Assembly (NCBI GenBank): GCA_964538515.1
Contig: CAZIEW010000074.1
Location: 1-27,854 of the forward strand
From: CALBZH01 sp964538515
GTDB taxonomy: Bacteria > Desulfobacterota > Syntrophobacteria > Syntrophobacterales > Syntrophobacteraceae
Length of the DNA stretch: 27,854 bases
Reading direction: 5' to 3'
Of this stretch, positions 15,767 through 22,421 are shown one piece after another. A model generated the notes under the pieces. That model was not told the origin of the DNA. It did no database searches and saw only the letters and a list, made by a program, of their open reading frames with translations. Numbering within the stretch: position 1 is the first letter of the stretch; each line of letters starts with the position of its first letter. The translations under genes were made by a program, and so were the position numbers.

Positions 15767-16594
15767 ATGATTGACGCAATGGAGCAGGTCGCCCGCGCGG
15801 CGGTCCTGGAAGCCGGAGAGCTGATCCGAAAGCACGTGGGAAACCGATCGTCCATTTCGGTTACCCTGAAAGGACCGTCCGATTTCGTGACCCAGGTGGA
15901 CCGGGCCTGTGAAGAGCTGATCATCGGGGCGATTCGAAGGCGTTTCCCGGACCACCATATCATGGCCGAGGAGTCCACCAACGACGGGTTCCAGGAAGGC
16001 ATCACCTGGATTATCGACCCGCTCGACGGGACGACCAACTTCATCCACGGCTTCCCGTTCGTGGCGATTTCCGTTGCGGCTTGCGAGAACGGCGTGCCCC
16101 TGGTCGGACTGGTGCTGGATCCTTTGAGGGAGGAGCTTTTCAGCGCCGCAAGAGGCGCCGGGGCGTTTATGAACGGCGAGCCGATCCGGGTCCGGGAATC
16201 CGCGACGCCGGGCGATGCGCTCATCGCCACGGGATTTCCCTATCGCACCCGGAAGATTATCGAGCCCTACCTGGCGAGCCTGAGACACATCTTCGAGGTG
16301 GTGAGCGGCATTCGTCGGGCGGGTGCTGCCGCGTTGGATTTGGCTTATGTGGCGGCCGGACGCGTGGACGGATTCTGGGAGCCCGGTCTTGCCCCGTGGG
16401 ATGTCGCGGCCGGGGCCTTGCTGGTTCAGGAGGCAGGGGGAGTGGTCAGCGACTTCTGGGGGAATGGCCACCATATCGCGAACGGCCACATCGTGGCGGG
16501 CACCCCGTCTGTGCAGGCGTTTCTCCTGGAGCAGGTCAAGACCCATCTCACGCCGGCGGTGGAGAAGCGCCGTGCGGAGGGGGAGATGCGGTGA
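15767..16594 (+). CDS. suhB: Inositol monophosphatase family protein
   Basis: Mg2+-dependent, Li+-sensitive-type phosphatase of the IMPase/FBPase superfamily; bacterial SuhB hydrolyses inositol phosphates and related sugar phosphates. The 275 residues contain the metal-binding motifs in order: DFVTQVDRACEELI, MAEES, WIIDPLDGTTNFIHGFPF (IMP signature 1) and WDVAAGALLVQEAGG (signature 2). ATG 15767 follows a strong GGAGGAG ribosome site. It starts 49 bases after the methyltransferase-like gene and is probably the last gene of that transcription unit, though a metabolic link is not obvious. The substrate is not determined by the sequence; fructose-1,6-bisphosphatase activity in the same superfamily cannot be excluded. 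Confidence 0.93.
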   Translation: MIDAMEQVARAAVLEAGELIRKHVGNRSSISVTLKGPSDFVTQVDRACEELIIGAIRRRFPDHHIMAEESTNDGFQEGITWIIDPLDGTTNFIHGFPFVAISVAACENGVPLVGLVLDPLREELFSAARGAGAFMNGEPIRVRESATPGDALIATGFPYRTRKIIEPYLASLRHIFEVVSGIRRAGAAALDLAYVAAGRVDGFWEPGLAPWDVAAGALLVQEAGGVVSDFWGNGHHIANGHIVAGTPSVQAFLLEQVKTHLTPAVEKRRAEGEMR

Positions 16595-16618
16595 CGTGGT
16601 GATGCCATGATCAGGAAA

Positions 16619-16766
16619 GTGAGAGACGCCGAGATAGGGGGAGGGGAGATTCAAGGAGATGGAGAAGCGAGATGCAGCTACCCAGGGAACGGCGATGGCG
16701 TGTCCCGTCTCGTTGTCCCTCCGTCTCCCCCTCTCCTTGTCATTCAGTCCCCCTGTCCTGTCTCAC
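16619..16766. repeat. Imperfect purine/pyrimidine-polarised inverted repeat in a convergent gap
   Basis: The left half (16619-16672) is almost all purine (GTGAGA, AGGGGGAGGGGAGA, CAAGGAGATGGAG). The right half (16697-16766) is its rough reverse complement (GTCTCCCCCTCTCCTTG ending in TCTCAC). The ends GTGAGA (16619-16624) and TCTCAC (16761-16766) are exact inverted repeats. It lies between convergent suhB and the CarD-like gene and just reaches the latter's stop codon. It could form a large imperfect hairpin acting as a two-way terminator. Confidence 0.45.
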
Positions 16767-17152
16767 TGCGGCGGAGTGATGCTCATCGCCATCAATTTCT
16801 TGCTGGTCTCGTAGATGACTTCCATCTTTCGCGGAGAGATGACCTTGCTGACCACGCCCAAGCCGAAGCTGGGATGGTTGATGAGGTCCCCTTCCCGGTA
16901 GGCATCCGTCATCTGGTACGCAGGGATGCCCTCCCGACTGGCATCCAAGAGGAGCTGGCGCCAGTCCTCGTCCGTCTTGGGCCGTGAGATCCCTTTGTAG
17001 AGAACGGAAGGGCTGAGATCTTCCTCGTCCCCTTCCTCGATCATCATGTCGTCATCGGCGGCAAAATCGAGATCGTCCCCCTGGTCGAAGCCCAGGCTGG
17101 AATCGTCGTCGAACGTATCCATCAGCTGATCATCTTCAATGTTCTTCGCCAT
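16763..17152 (-). CDS. Small acidic protein with a possible CarD-like C-terminal beta domain
   Basis: Function unknown. The 129-residue product has two parts. Residues of about 6-45 are very acidic and probably disordered, with runs such as DDDS, GDDLDFAADDD and EEGDEED. The C-terminal part, from about residue 80, reads YREGDLINHPSFGLGVVSKV, then ISPRKMEVIYETSKKLMAMS. The GD-I-HP-FG-G-V pattern resembles the small SH3/Tudor-like beta domain of CarD/TRCF-type proteins and of short uncharacterised proteins common in Desulfobacterota, recalled rather than searched. An acidic tail joined to an RNA-polymerase-type interaction domain could suggest a transcription role, but that is speculative. ATG 17152 has GGAG 7-8 bases upstream; a longer frame upstream has a basic extension unlike the rest and is not favoured. 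Confidence 0.75.
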   Translation of the reverse strand: MAKNIEDDQLMDTFDDDSSLGFDQGDDLDFAADDDMMIEEGDEEDLSPSVLYKGISRPKTDEDWRQLLLDASREGIPAYQMTDAYREGDLINHPSFGLGVVSKVISPRKMEVIYETSKKLMAMSITPPQ

Positions 17153-17198
17153 AATGTGTCTCCGTGGGTCCTTTTGCCCTTTCCATTTGCCATGGCAC

Positions 17199-17227
17199 CG
17201 TGTATTAGAAGTCCGCTCAAAGGTCAA
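17199..17227 (-). promoter_or_regulatory. Candidate promoter for the small acidic CarD-like gene
   Basis: On the minus strand TTGACC (17227-17222, 5 of 6) is followed after 17 bases by TACACG (17204-17199, 3 of 6). The spacing is ideal, the -10 is poor. It lies about 50 bases before the likely start codon at 17152. Confidence 0.3.
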
Positions 17228-17331
17228 GTATTTTTGGACAGTTGGACAAGCAACGGCATTCCTGCCAGCGTACAGGCACGCTGGACGTCAGGTGCAGCCG
17301 GCATATAACAAGCCGCGCGAGATTTGGAAAC

Positions 17332-18261
17332 ATGCTTCAGATCCTGGTCAACACCATCCTTCCCGTCTTCAGCATCATCCTCCTCGGTTACGTCCTGAAG
17401 CGAAGGGGACTCATCTCACCCGCGTTTGTCGGTCCGGCAAACCGGCTGGTCTATTACGTGGCCTTGCCGGCCATGCTTTTCGGGACGCTGGTCAAGGCTC
17501 CCTTCCAGGAAAACTTCCAGCTGTCCGCGGGAATGTGCTTGGTGATCCCGCTCGGGGTTCTCATGGGGGTCGCCCTGGTGGTTTCCCGGTTGCTCAAACT
17601 GGAGGGCGGGGCCAAGGCAACGTTCGTTCAAACCAGCTTTCACGGGAATCTTGGCTTTCTCGCTTACGCCATTGCTTTCTACGCCCTGGGCCCCGAGAAC
17701 TTTCCACGCACGTTGATTTTGAGCACCTTCCTCATGATCGGACAAAACGTGCTCAGCATCCTGGTCCTCTCCCGCCTGGGCACTCGGTCCCTCAATCGGG
17801 AGCATCCCTGGCTTTACCTCGTGCGGCAGACCCTACAGAACCCGGTGATCGTTAGCATGGTGGTCGGATGCCTATTTTCCGCGGCCGGGCTGGAGCTGCC
17901 GAAAGCCCTCCGGCAGGGGCTCGACATTCTGTCGGGCCTCGCGCTCCCCATGGCACTGCTTCTTATCGGCGCGAGCCTGTCTTTCGGGACGCTGCAGGCC
18001 AGGATGCGGGAGCTGGCGTGGCTCGGGTCTCTGAAGCTCATCGGTCTGCCCCTGGTGGGGTATGTGCTGTTCCGATGGGTTGGCGTCCATGATTCGCTGG
18101 TGCTGCCGGCACTCATTTTGCTTGCGGCGCCGCCCGCGACGGTTTCTTACGTCATGGCGGCCGAGCTTGGCGGAGACCCCAGGCTCGCGGCCGCAAGCGT
18201 TTCCGTCTTCACATTGGTTTCGGCTCTCAGCTACAGCGGCCTGCTGGCGCTCATGAGGTGA
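17332..18261 (+). CDS. AEC-family transporter (auxin efflux carrier/malate permease type)
   Basis: Predicted inner-membrane carrier of 309 residues. It is hydrophobic throughout, with about ten transmembrane segments in two halves. The first half begins MLQILVNTILPVFSIILLGYV, followed by RRGLI, the usual short polar stretch after the first helix, and RLVYYVALPAMLFG. The second half starts near LQNPVIVSMVVGCLFSAAG and includes LALPMALLLIGASL and LLAAPPATVSYVMAAELGGD. Both the NP-containing helix and the AxPxAxxxYVxAxxxG-type segment are typical of AEC proteins, which carry malate, malonate or other carboxylates by proton symport. The substrate cannot be told. The start at ATG 17332 has only a weak GGAAA site; homology begins there. 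The gene is divergent from the CarD-like gene and convergent with the stress protein. Confidence 0.88.
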   Translation: MLQILVNTILPVFSIILLGYVLKRRGLISPAFVGPANRLVYYVALPAMLFGTLVKAPFQENFQLSAGMCLVIPLGVLMGVALVVSRLLKLEGGAKATFVQTSFHGNLGFLAYAIAFYALGPENFPRTLILSTFLMIGQNVLSILVLSRLGTRSLNREHPWLYLVRQTLQNPVIVSMVVGCLFSAAGLELPKALRQGLDILSGLALPMALLLIGASLSFGTLQARMRELAWLGSLKLIGLPLVGYVLFRWVGVHDSLVLPALILLAAPPATVSYVMAAELGGDPRLAAASVSVFTLVSALSYSGLLALMR

Positions 18262-18348
18262 TGCAATGCGGCGGAAAGAGCCACTCATGTGGACCTCATG
18301 CCGGATGAGCGACAAGGGGGGCATGTGACCGTCAGTTTCATAAACCGT

Positions 18349-18374
18349 CATCCAGCATCGGGCATCCAGGATCG
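18349..18374 (+). repeat. Short tandem repeat, 14-base period
   Basis: CATCCAGCATCG (18349-18360), two G bases, then CATCCAGGATCG (18363-18374): 11 of 12 positions agree. It lies in the 148-base convergent gap between the AEC carrier and the stress protein. No terminator-like hairpin with a T-run was seen in that gap. Confidence 0.4.
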
Positions 18375-18409
18375 CTTTCATCCAAATGCAGGGCTTCCGC
18401 CGCTCCGTG

Positions 18410-19354
18410 CTATCCGACGATCCAGATGGCCTGGCTGTGGCCCATCCGGCAGATCTGCCTGCCAACCCGCCCCACGGTGTGCTCATCCCCGCGGGACAAG
18501 CCACCTCTCCCCAGGACAATCGTCCCGAATCCCCACTGGTGCGCTTCTTCGACGATTGCCCCGGCCCGGCTGCTTACCCCCGTCAGGAGACGGCTCGACA
18601 GTCGCTCGGGCGCGATTCCGGCGTCCACCATCCGGGCTCGAGCGGCCTGGAAGGTGGGCATCATGGCGTTCTCGGCTTCTTCGAGAAGCCGTTGCCGATA
18701 CTCGACGGGGAAGCCGTCCTTCATGACGTCGCGCGGAATCGAAATGCCGCGCACCACGTGCAGGAGTGTGATGGAGCAGTCGGATGCTCGCAGCATTCGG
18801 GCTGCGTGATCGACCGCGGTCAGGGCGCCTTTGGATGCGTCAAGTCCGATCAGGATCCGACGCGGATCAGGATTTCCGCCGACCACCCAGATGGCGCAAC
18901 CAGTGAGAGCTTCCAGAACCTGCCCGGCGACCGTGCCAAGGCCCTCGGCGTCCTCCGGGGCACCGAGGCCGCGTCTGCCGATCACCACCGCGTCTAACCC
19001 CCCTTCCGCGACCGTCTGGAGGGTCGCGAGCACACTGTCGGTGGGATTCACCAGCTCCAGGCTCACTCGCTCGGCCGGGAACCCTTCCCGAACCAGGGCG
19101 AGTTGGACCGACTCCAAGAAATGCAAGGCCTTTTCCCGCAGCTCGACCTCCCAGCCCCGCACCTGCCGGACCTTTGGCGCCCAGTCGGGATGTCGCTGCA
19201 GCTCCCAGAAGGCGTCAGGAACCTTCTGGAAAACATGCAGCAGCTTGATTTCGGCGTCGCCCGTCCGGAGGATTGCGCCCGCGTACAGGGCGGCTTCGAG
19301 GGAGTGCTCCGAGCCGTCCACGGCAATCAGGACTCGCTCCATGGCATTGCCCAT
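18410..19354 (-). CDS. Tandem universal stress protein (two UspA domains)
   Basis: A 314-residue cytoplasmic protein made of two UspA domains. The first (about 1-160) opens MERVLIAVDGSEHSLEAALYA and ends VVIGRRGLGAPEDAEGLG to CAIWVVGG. The second (about 166-314) opens RRILIGLDASKGALTAVDHA and ends IVLGRGGLSRGDEHTVGR to SQAIWIVG. Both retain glycine-rich stretches near the ATP-binding G-2x-G-9x-G(S/T) pattern: the first has ten residues in the spacer, and the second has Arg where Ser/Thr is usual, so nucleotide binding is uncertain. ATG 19354 is preferred (GAGG 8 bases upstream); ATG 19342 is possible. It begins 10 bases after the prenyltransferase stop, with its ribosome site overlapping that stop, so it is probably the last gene of the citric-acid-cycle operon. 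A stress or growth-arrest role is the family expectation. Confidence 0.92.
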   Translation of the reverse strand: MGNAMERVLIAVDGSEHSLEAALYAGAILRTGDAEIKLLHVFQKVPDAFWELQRHPDWAPKVRQVRGWEVELREKALHFLESVQLALVREGFPAERVSLELVNPTDSVLATLQTVAEGGLDAVVIGRRGLGAPEDAEGLGTVAGQVLEALTGCAIWVVGGNPDPRRILIGLDASKGALTAVDHAARMLRASDCSITLLHVVRGISIPRDVMKDGFPVEYRQRLLEEAENAMMPTFQAARARMVDAGIAPERLSSRLLTGVSSRAGAIVEEAHQWGFGTIVLGRGGLSRGDEHTVGRVGRQICRMGHSQAIWIVG

Positions 19355-19364
19355 GGCTGTGACC

Positions 19365-20303
19365 TCACCACCATGCGCTGACCAGAATCACCAGCAGCAT
19401 GCTCGGGGGGTAGTAGCTGGCACGGTTGAACAGGGCCGCCGCATCCAACTTGTCGAGGGACCGACGCAGTTTCATGGCCGGGGCGATGAGCAGGAGCAGC
19501 CCAGCGGCGAGGGCTCCGACCAGGTAGCTGGAATGGATGTCGGCGGGCGTGATCCAATAGAGAAGGAGGCTCAGGACAACGGAGATTCCAAGCGAGCCCA
19601 GGATGATATCGGCCGACGTTCGAGGCCCGAAGCGGACCGGAACCGTAATGGCTTCCATGTCCCGGTCTTCACTCATATCGGCCCAGTCGTTGGGAACGTT
19701 CTGGCCTCCGATCTCCCAGAAGAAAAGCCAGAGGAAGAGCGCGAGCAGAAAAAGGATCGACGGATTCGGCGTCACGGCGTAGACGGCGGCAAGACCTCCG
19801 GCCGTCTTCACCGCCCCGCTCACCAATGTGCGAAGGTAGCTCACCTGGAACATCTTGCAGTAGATGGCTTCCGCCGCGCAACCGCCGACAAAGATCCATG
19901 CACAGGCGGGATTCAGCGTGTAGGCTCCAAGGAGCGCGACCAGCGCCCATCCGCAGGTCCATGCGATTCCTTCCTGCAAGCTGAGAAGTCCTTGGGCAAG
20001 CGGGTGGCGGGCGCAGATGGCATCCAGATCGTGGCCCATGTCCGGCAGGCCGCACTGTTTGATTTTCTCCCGATCGACCCGGTAATCCACGACGTCGTTC
20101 AAGGCGTAGACCGCCGTGTAACCGGCGAAAGCGGTGATAAAGCCAAGCAATGCGATGGGAAGAGGAGGAATGCCGCCCAGCCAGAGCAGCGCGCCTACCG
20201 CCGGCGTCGCCATGTCCAGAAGGCCATGCGGCGTTCTCGAAAGGGCCATGAAGAGCTTGATGCGGGTGCGGGTGGCGTCGTTCCAGGCGAAGGCGATGTT
20301 CAA
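19365..20303 (-). CDS. UbiA-family prenyltransferase
   Basis: A polytopic membrane protein of 312 residues in the family that attaches isoprenoid chains to aromatic or other acceptors (quinone, heme or tocopherol-like synthesis). Both Asp-rich Mg-diphosphate motifs are present: NDVVDYRVDRE (residues 69-79) and NDWADMSEDRD (205-215). About eight hydrophobic helices surround them. A polar stretch with ICARHPLAQGLLSLQEG fits the HPL-x-x-G segment between helices 2 and 3. The start is a TTG at 20303 that overlaps the fumarase stop as TTGA and has GGAGGG six bases upstream, so translation is coupled to fumC. The product is unknown; a menaquinone-related role would suit its place beside sdhAB and fumC, but the motifs do not fix the substrate. 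Confidence 0.88.
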   Translation of the reverse strand: MNIAFAWNDATRTRIKLFMALSRTPHGLLDMATPAVGALLWLGGIPPLPIALLGFITAFAGYTAVYALNDVVDYRVDREKIKQCGLPDMGHDLDAICARHPLAQGLLSLQEGIAWTCGWALVALLGAYTLNPACAWIFVGGCAAEAIYCKMFQVSYLRTLVSGAVKTAGGLAAVYAVTPNPSILFLLALFLWLFFWEIGGQNVPNDWADMSEDRDMEAITVPVRFGPRTSADIILGSLGISVVLSLLLYWITPADIHSSYLVGALAAGLLLLIAPAMKLRRSLDKLDAAALFNRASYYPPSMLLVILVSAWW

Positions 20304-21694
20304 GGTATTCCCTCCAACGGGCTCAACGATTCGTTGATCAAGCGGTCGAATTCCGCCTCATCCATCAGCCGTTTTTCCAGGACCAGCTCGCGAATGGTCT
20401 TGCCAGTCACGTACGCCTCCTTGGAAATGGCCGATGCCCGGTCGTAGCCAAGGGTCGGAGCCAAGTACGTCGCAAGGGCGAGGCTCTGCTCGATGCTCCC
20501 CTTGCAGCGCTCGCGGTTGGCCTCGATGCCGTCGATGCATTTTTCCGCGAGCAGGCGGGCGCTGCTTGCCAGAAGCGCAATGGACTGGAGCAGGTTGTGC
20601 CCGATCACGGGCAGCATGGTGTTGAGCTCGAAGAAGCCCCACTGGCCGCCGAGAGTGATGGCCGCATCGTTGCCAACAACCTGCGCCGCCACTTGGATCA
20701 CGACCTCGGGGATGACCGGGTTGACCTTGCCCGGCATGATGGATGATCCAGGCTGAAGCGACGGCAGGGTGATCTCCCCAAGGCCGCAGCGCGGTCCGGA
20801 TGCAAGCCAGCGGAGGTCGTTTGCGATTTTACCCATGCCGACGGCAACGCTCTTGAGAGCCCCGCCAGCGGCCACCGCAGCGTCCTGGGCTCCCTGAGCC
20901 TCAAAGTGGTTGACTGCCTCGAAGAAAGGGCATTGGGTCGCATCGACGATGAGCGCAATCGTTCTTGCCGCGAAATCCGGATGGGCGTTCATGCCAGTCC
21001 CGACGGCCGTTCCCCCTAGAGCCAGCTCGAGCAGCCCCGCCGCCGCCCCTTCGATCCGTCTGACGGCCAGCTCCACCTGCCTTGCGTACCCGCCGAATTC
21101 CTGGCCCAGGCGAATGGGCACGGCATCCTGAAGGTGCGTGCGTCCCAGCTTGATCACGTCGGCGAAGGCTTCGGCCTTGGCGAGGAGGCTTCCATGAAGC
21201 CGGTCGAGGCTCGGGAGCAGGCCGTTTCGAATCTCGGTCACGGCCGCGATGTGGATGGCAGACGGGAAGACGTCGTTACTGGACTGGCAGCGGTTCACGT
21301 GATCGTTTGGATGGACGGGGTCCTTGCCTCCTCTTTTCCCCGTCAGCAGCTCGTTGGCCCGACCGGCGACGACCTCGTTAACGTTCATGTTCGTCGAGGT
21401 CCCCGACCCCGTCTGGAACACATCGAGCACGAACTGGTCGTCCAAGAGCCCTTCTTCAACCTCCCGGGCCGCTTTTATAATCGCATCGGCCAGCCGAGTC
21501 TCGATGAGCCCCAGGTCATGGTTCACCACCGCGGCGCAGCGCTTGATGAGACCCAGGCTCCGGACGAGGGGCAGTGGCATCCGGATGGCGCTCACCGGAA
21601 AGTTCTCGCGGGCCCGCTGGGTCTGAGCCCCGTAATAGGCGTCCTCGGGAACCTGAACGGTGCCGAGGGCATCGGTCTCGGATCGTGTCTTCAT
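20300..21694 (-). CDS. fumC: Fumarate hydratase, class II
   Basis: Iron-free homotetrameric fumarase interconverting fumarate and L-malate. The 464 residues match the family from end to end: VPEDAYYGAQTQRARENFP near the N-terminus, TGSGTSTNMNVNEV (95-108), HPNDHVNRCQSSNDVFPSA, GRTHLQDAVPI and the superfamily signature GSSIMPGKVNP near residue 315, which carries the catalytic serine loop, plus a C-terminal domain ending LINESLSPLEGIP. The HPND segment and SSND motif separate fumarase from aspartase less clearly, but the operon context with sdhAB and citrate synthase supports fumarase. The gene begins 6 bases after sdhB; its ribosome site is weak, so coupling to sdhB translation is likely. Confidence 0.96.
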   Translation of the reverse strand: MKTRSETDALGTVQVPEDAYYGAQTQRARENFPVSAIRMPLPLVRSLGLIKRCAAVVNHDLGLIETRLADAIIKAAREVEEGLLDDQFVLDVFQTGSGTSTNMNVNEVVAGRANELLTGKRGGKDPVHPNDHVNRCQSSNDVFPSAIHIAAVTEIRNGLLPSLDRLHGSLLAKAEAFADVIKLGRTHLQDAVPIRLGQEFGGYARQVELAVRRIEGAAAGLLELALGGTAVGTGMNAHPDFAARTIALIVDATQCPFFEAVNHFEAQGAQDAAVAAGGALKSVAVGMGKIANDLRWLASGPRCGLGEITLPSLQPGSSIMPGKVNPVIPEVVIQVAAQVVGNDAAITLGGQWGFFELNTMLPVIGHNLLQSIALLASSARLLAEKCIDGIEANRERCKGSIEQSLALATYLAPTLGYDRASAISKEAYVTGKTIRELVLEKRLMDEAEFDRLINESLSPLEGIP

Positions 21695-21700
21695 GACGGA

Positions 21701-22420
21701 TCAGCGGGCTTTCCCACCCCCGTGCTTTTCGATTTCGCGCTTCATCTGGTTGATGGACTTGGTCACGGGAATCGACTTGGGACACACGCGGGTGCATTCG
21801 AAGCGGTTGTCGCAGCCCCAGGCGCCGGTTGGCGAATCCAAGGCTTTCAGGCGCTCCGTGAACTGCTCGTCGCGCGTATCGAAGAGGAACCGATAGGCCC
21901 ACACCAGGGCGGCCGGCCCGACGAAATCGGGCCTCTCGTCGATCATGGGGCACGCTCCTGTACAGCAGGCGCACAAGATGCAGCGGATAACATCATCCAC
22001 TTTCTTGCGGTCGTCCTGGGCCTGAAGCCGCTCCTTTTCCGGGGGCAGCTTGTCCGCCAGCAGGTAAGGGTGCAACGACTTCACCCGGTCCAGAAAGCTT
22101 TCCATGTCGACGATGAGGTCCTTGAGCACCTTGAAATGGGGCAGAGGCTCCAGGGTGATTTCCGCCCCCTGCTCCGCGAAATCCCTGACCAGCATCTGGC
22201 AAGCCAGAGCGCAACGCCCGTTGATGCGCATCCCGTCGGAGCCGCACACCCCGTGGGCGCATGACATGCGGTAGCCGAGGGTCCCATCCTGCTCCCACCG
22301 GATCCGGTTCAGGCAGTCCAGGATTCGCTCCTGGGGCTCGGCGGAAACGATATAGGTCTGGTAGCGGGGAGCCGCATCGACCTCGGGATCGAACCTGAAT
22401 ATCTTGAACTGCAGCTCCAT
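21701..22420 (-). CDS. sdhB: Succinate dehydrogenase/fumarate reductase iron-sulfur subunit
   Basis: Electron-transfer subunit carrying three iron-sulfur centres between the flavin of SdhA and the quinone. The 239 residues hold all ligand sites. The [2Fe-2S] ligands are Cys54, Cys59, Asp62 and Cys74 (SCAHGVCGSDG to ALAC). The [4Fe-4S] ligands begin CILCACCTGACP (Cys147, 150, 153), and Cys157, 203, 209 and 213 complete the second and third clusters (CDNRFECTRVCPKSIP). The Asp in place of a fourth Cys is the same as in E. coli SdhB and is not a defect. The ATG lies one base after the sdhA stop. No gene for a membrane anchor (SdhC/SdhD or FrdC) adjoins it. Direction in the cell, succinate oxidation or fumarate reduction, cannot be read from this subunit. 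Confidence 0.95.
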   Translation of the reverse strand: MELQFKIFRFDPEVDAAPRYQTYIVSAEPQERILDCLNRIRWEQDGTLGYRMSCAHGVCGSDGMRINGRCALACQMLVRDFAEQGAEITLEPLPHFKVLKDLIVDMESFLDRVKSLHPYLLADKLPPEKERLQAQDDRKKVDDVIRCILCACCTGACPMIDERPDFVGPAALVWAYRFLFDTRDEQFTERLKALDSPTGAWGCDNRFECTRVCPKSIPVTKSINQMKREIEKHGGGKAR

Positions 22421-22421
22421 C

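Noticed and set aside
14848..16230. Minus-strand open frame (460 codons) opposite the methyltransferase-like and suhB genes
   Set aside because: It spans two well-supported plus-strand genes and contains no recognisable domain.
22229..22265. Asp in place of Cys in the SdhB [2Fe-2S] site as a possible defect
   Set aside because: E. coli SdhB has Asp at the same position with a working cluster, so this is a normal variant.
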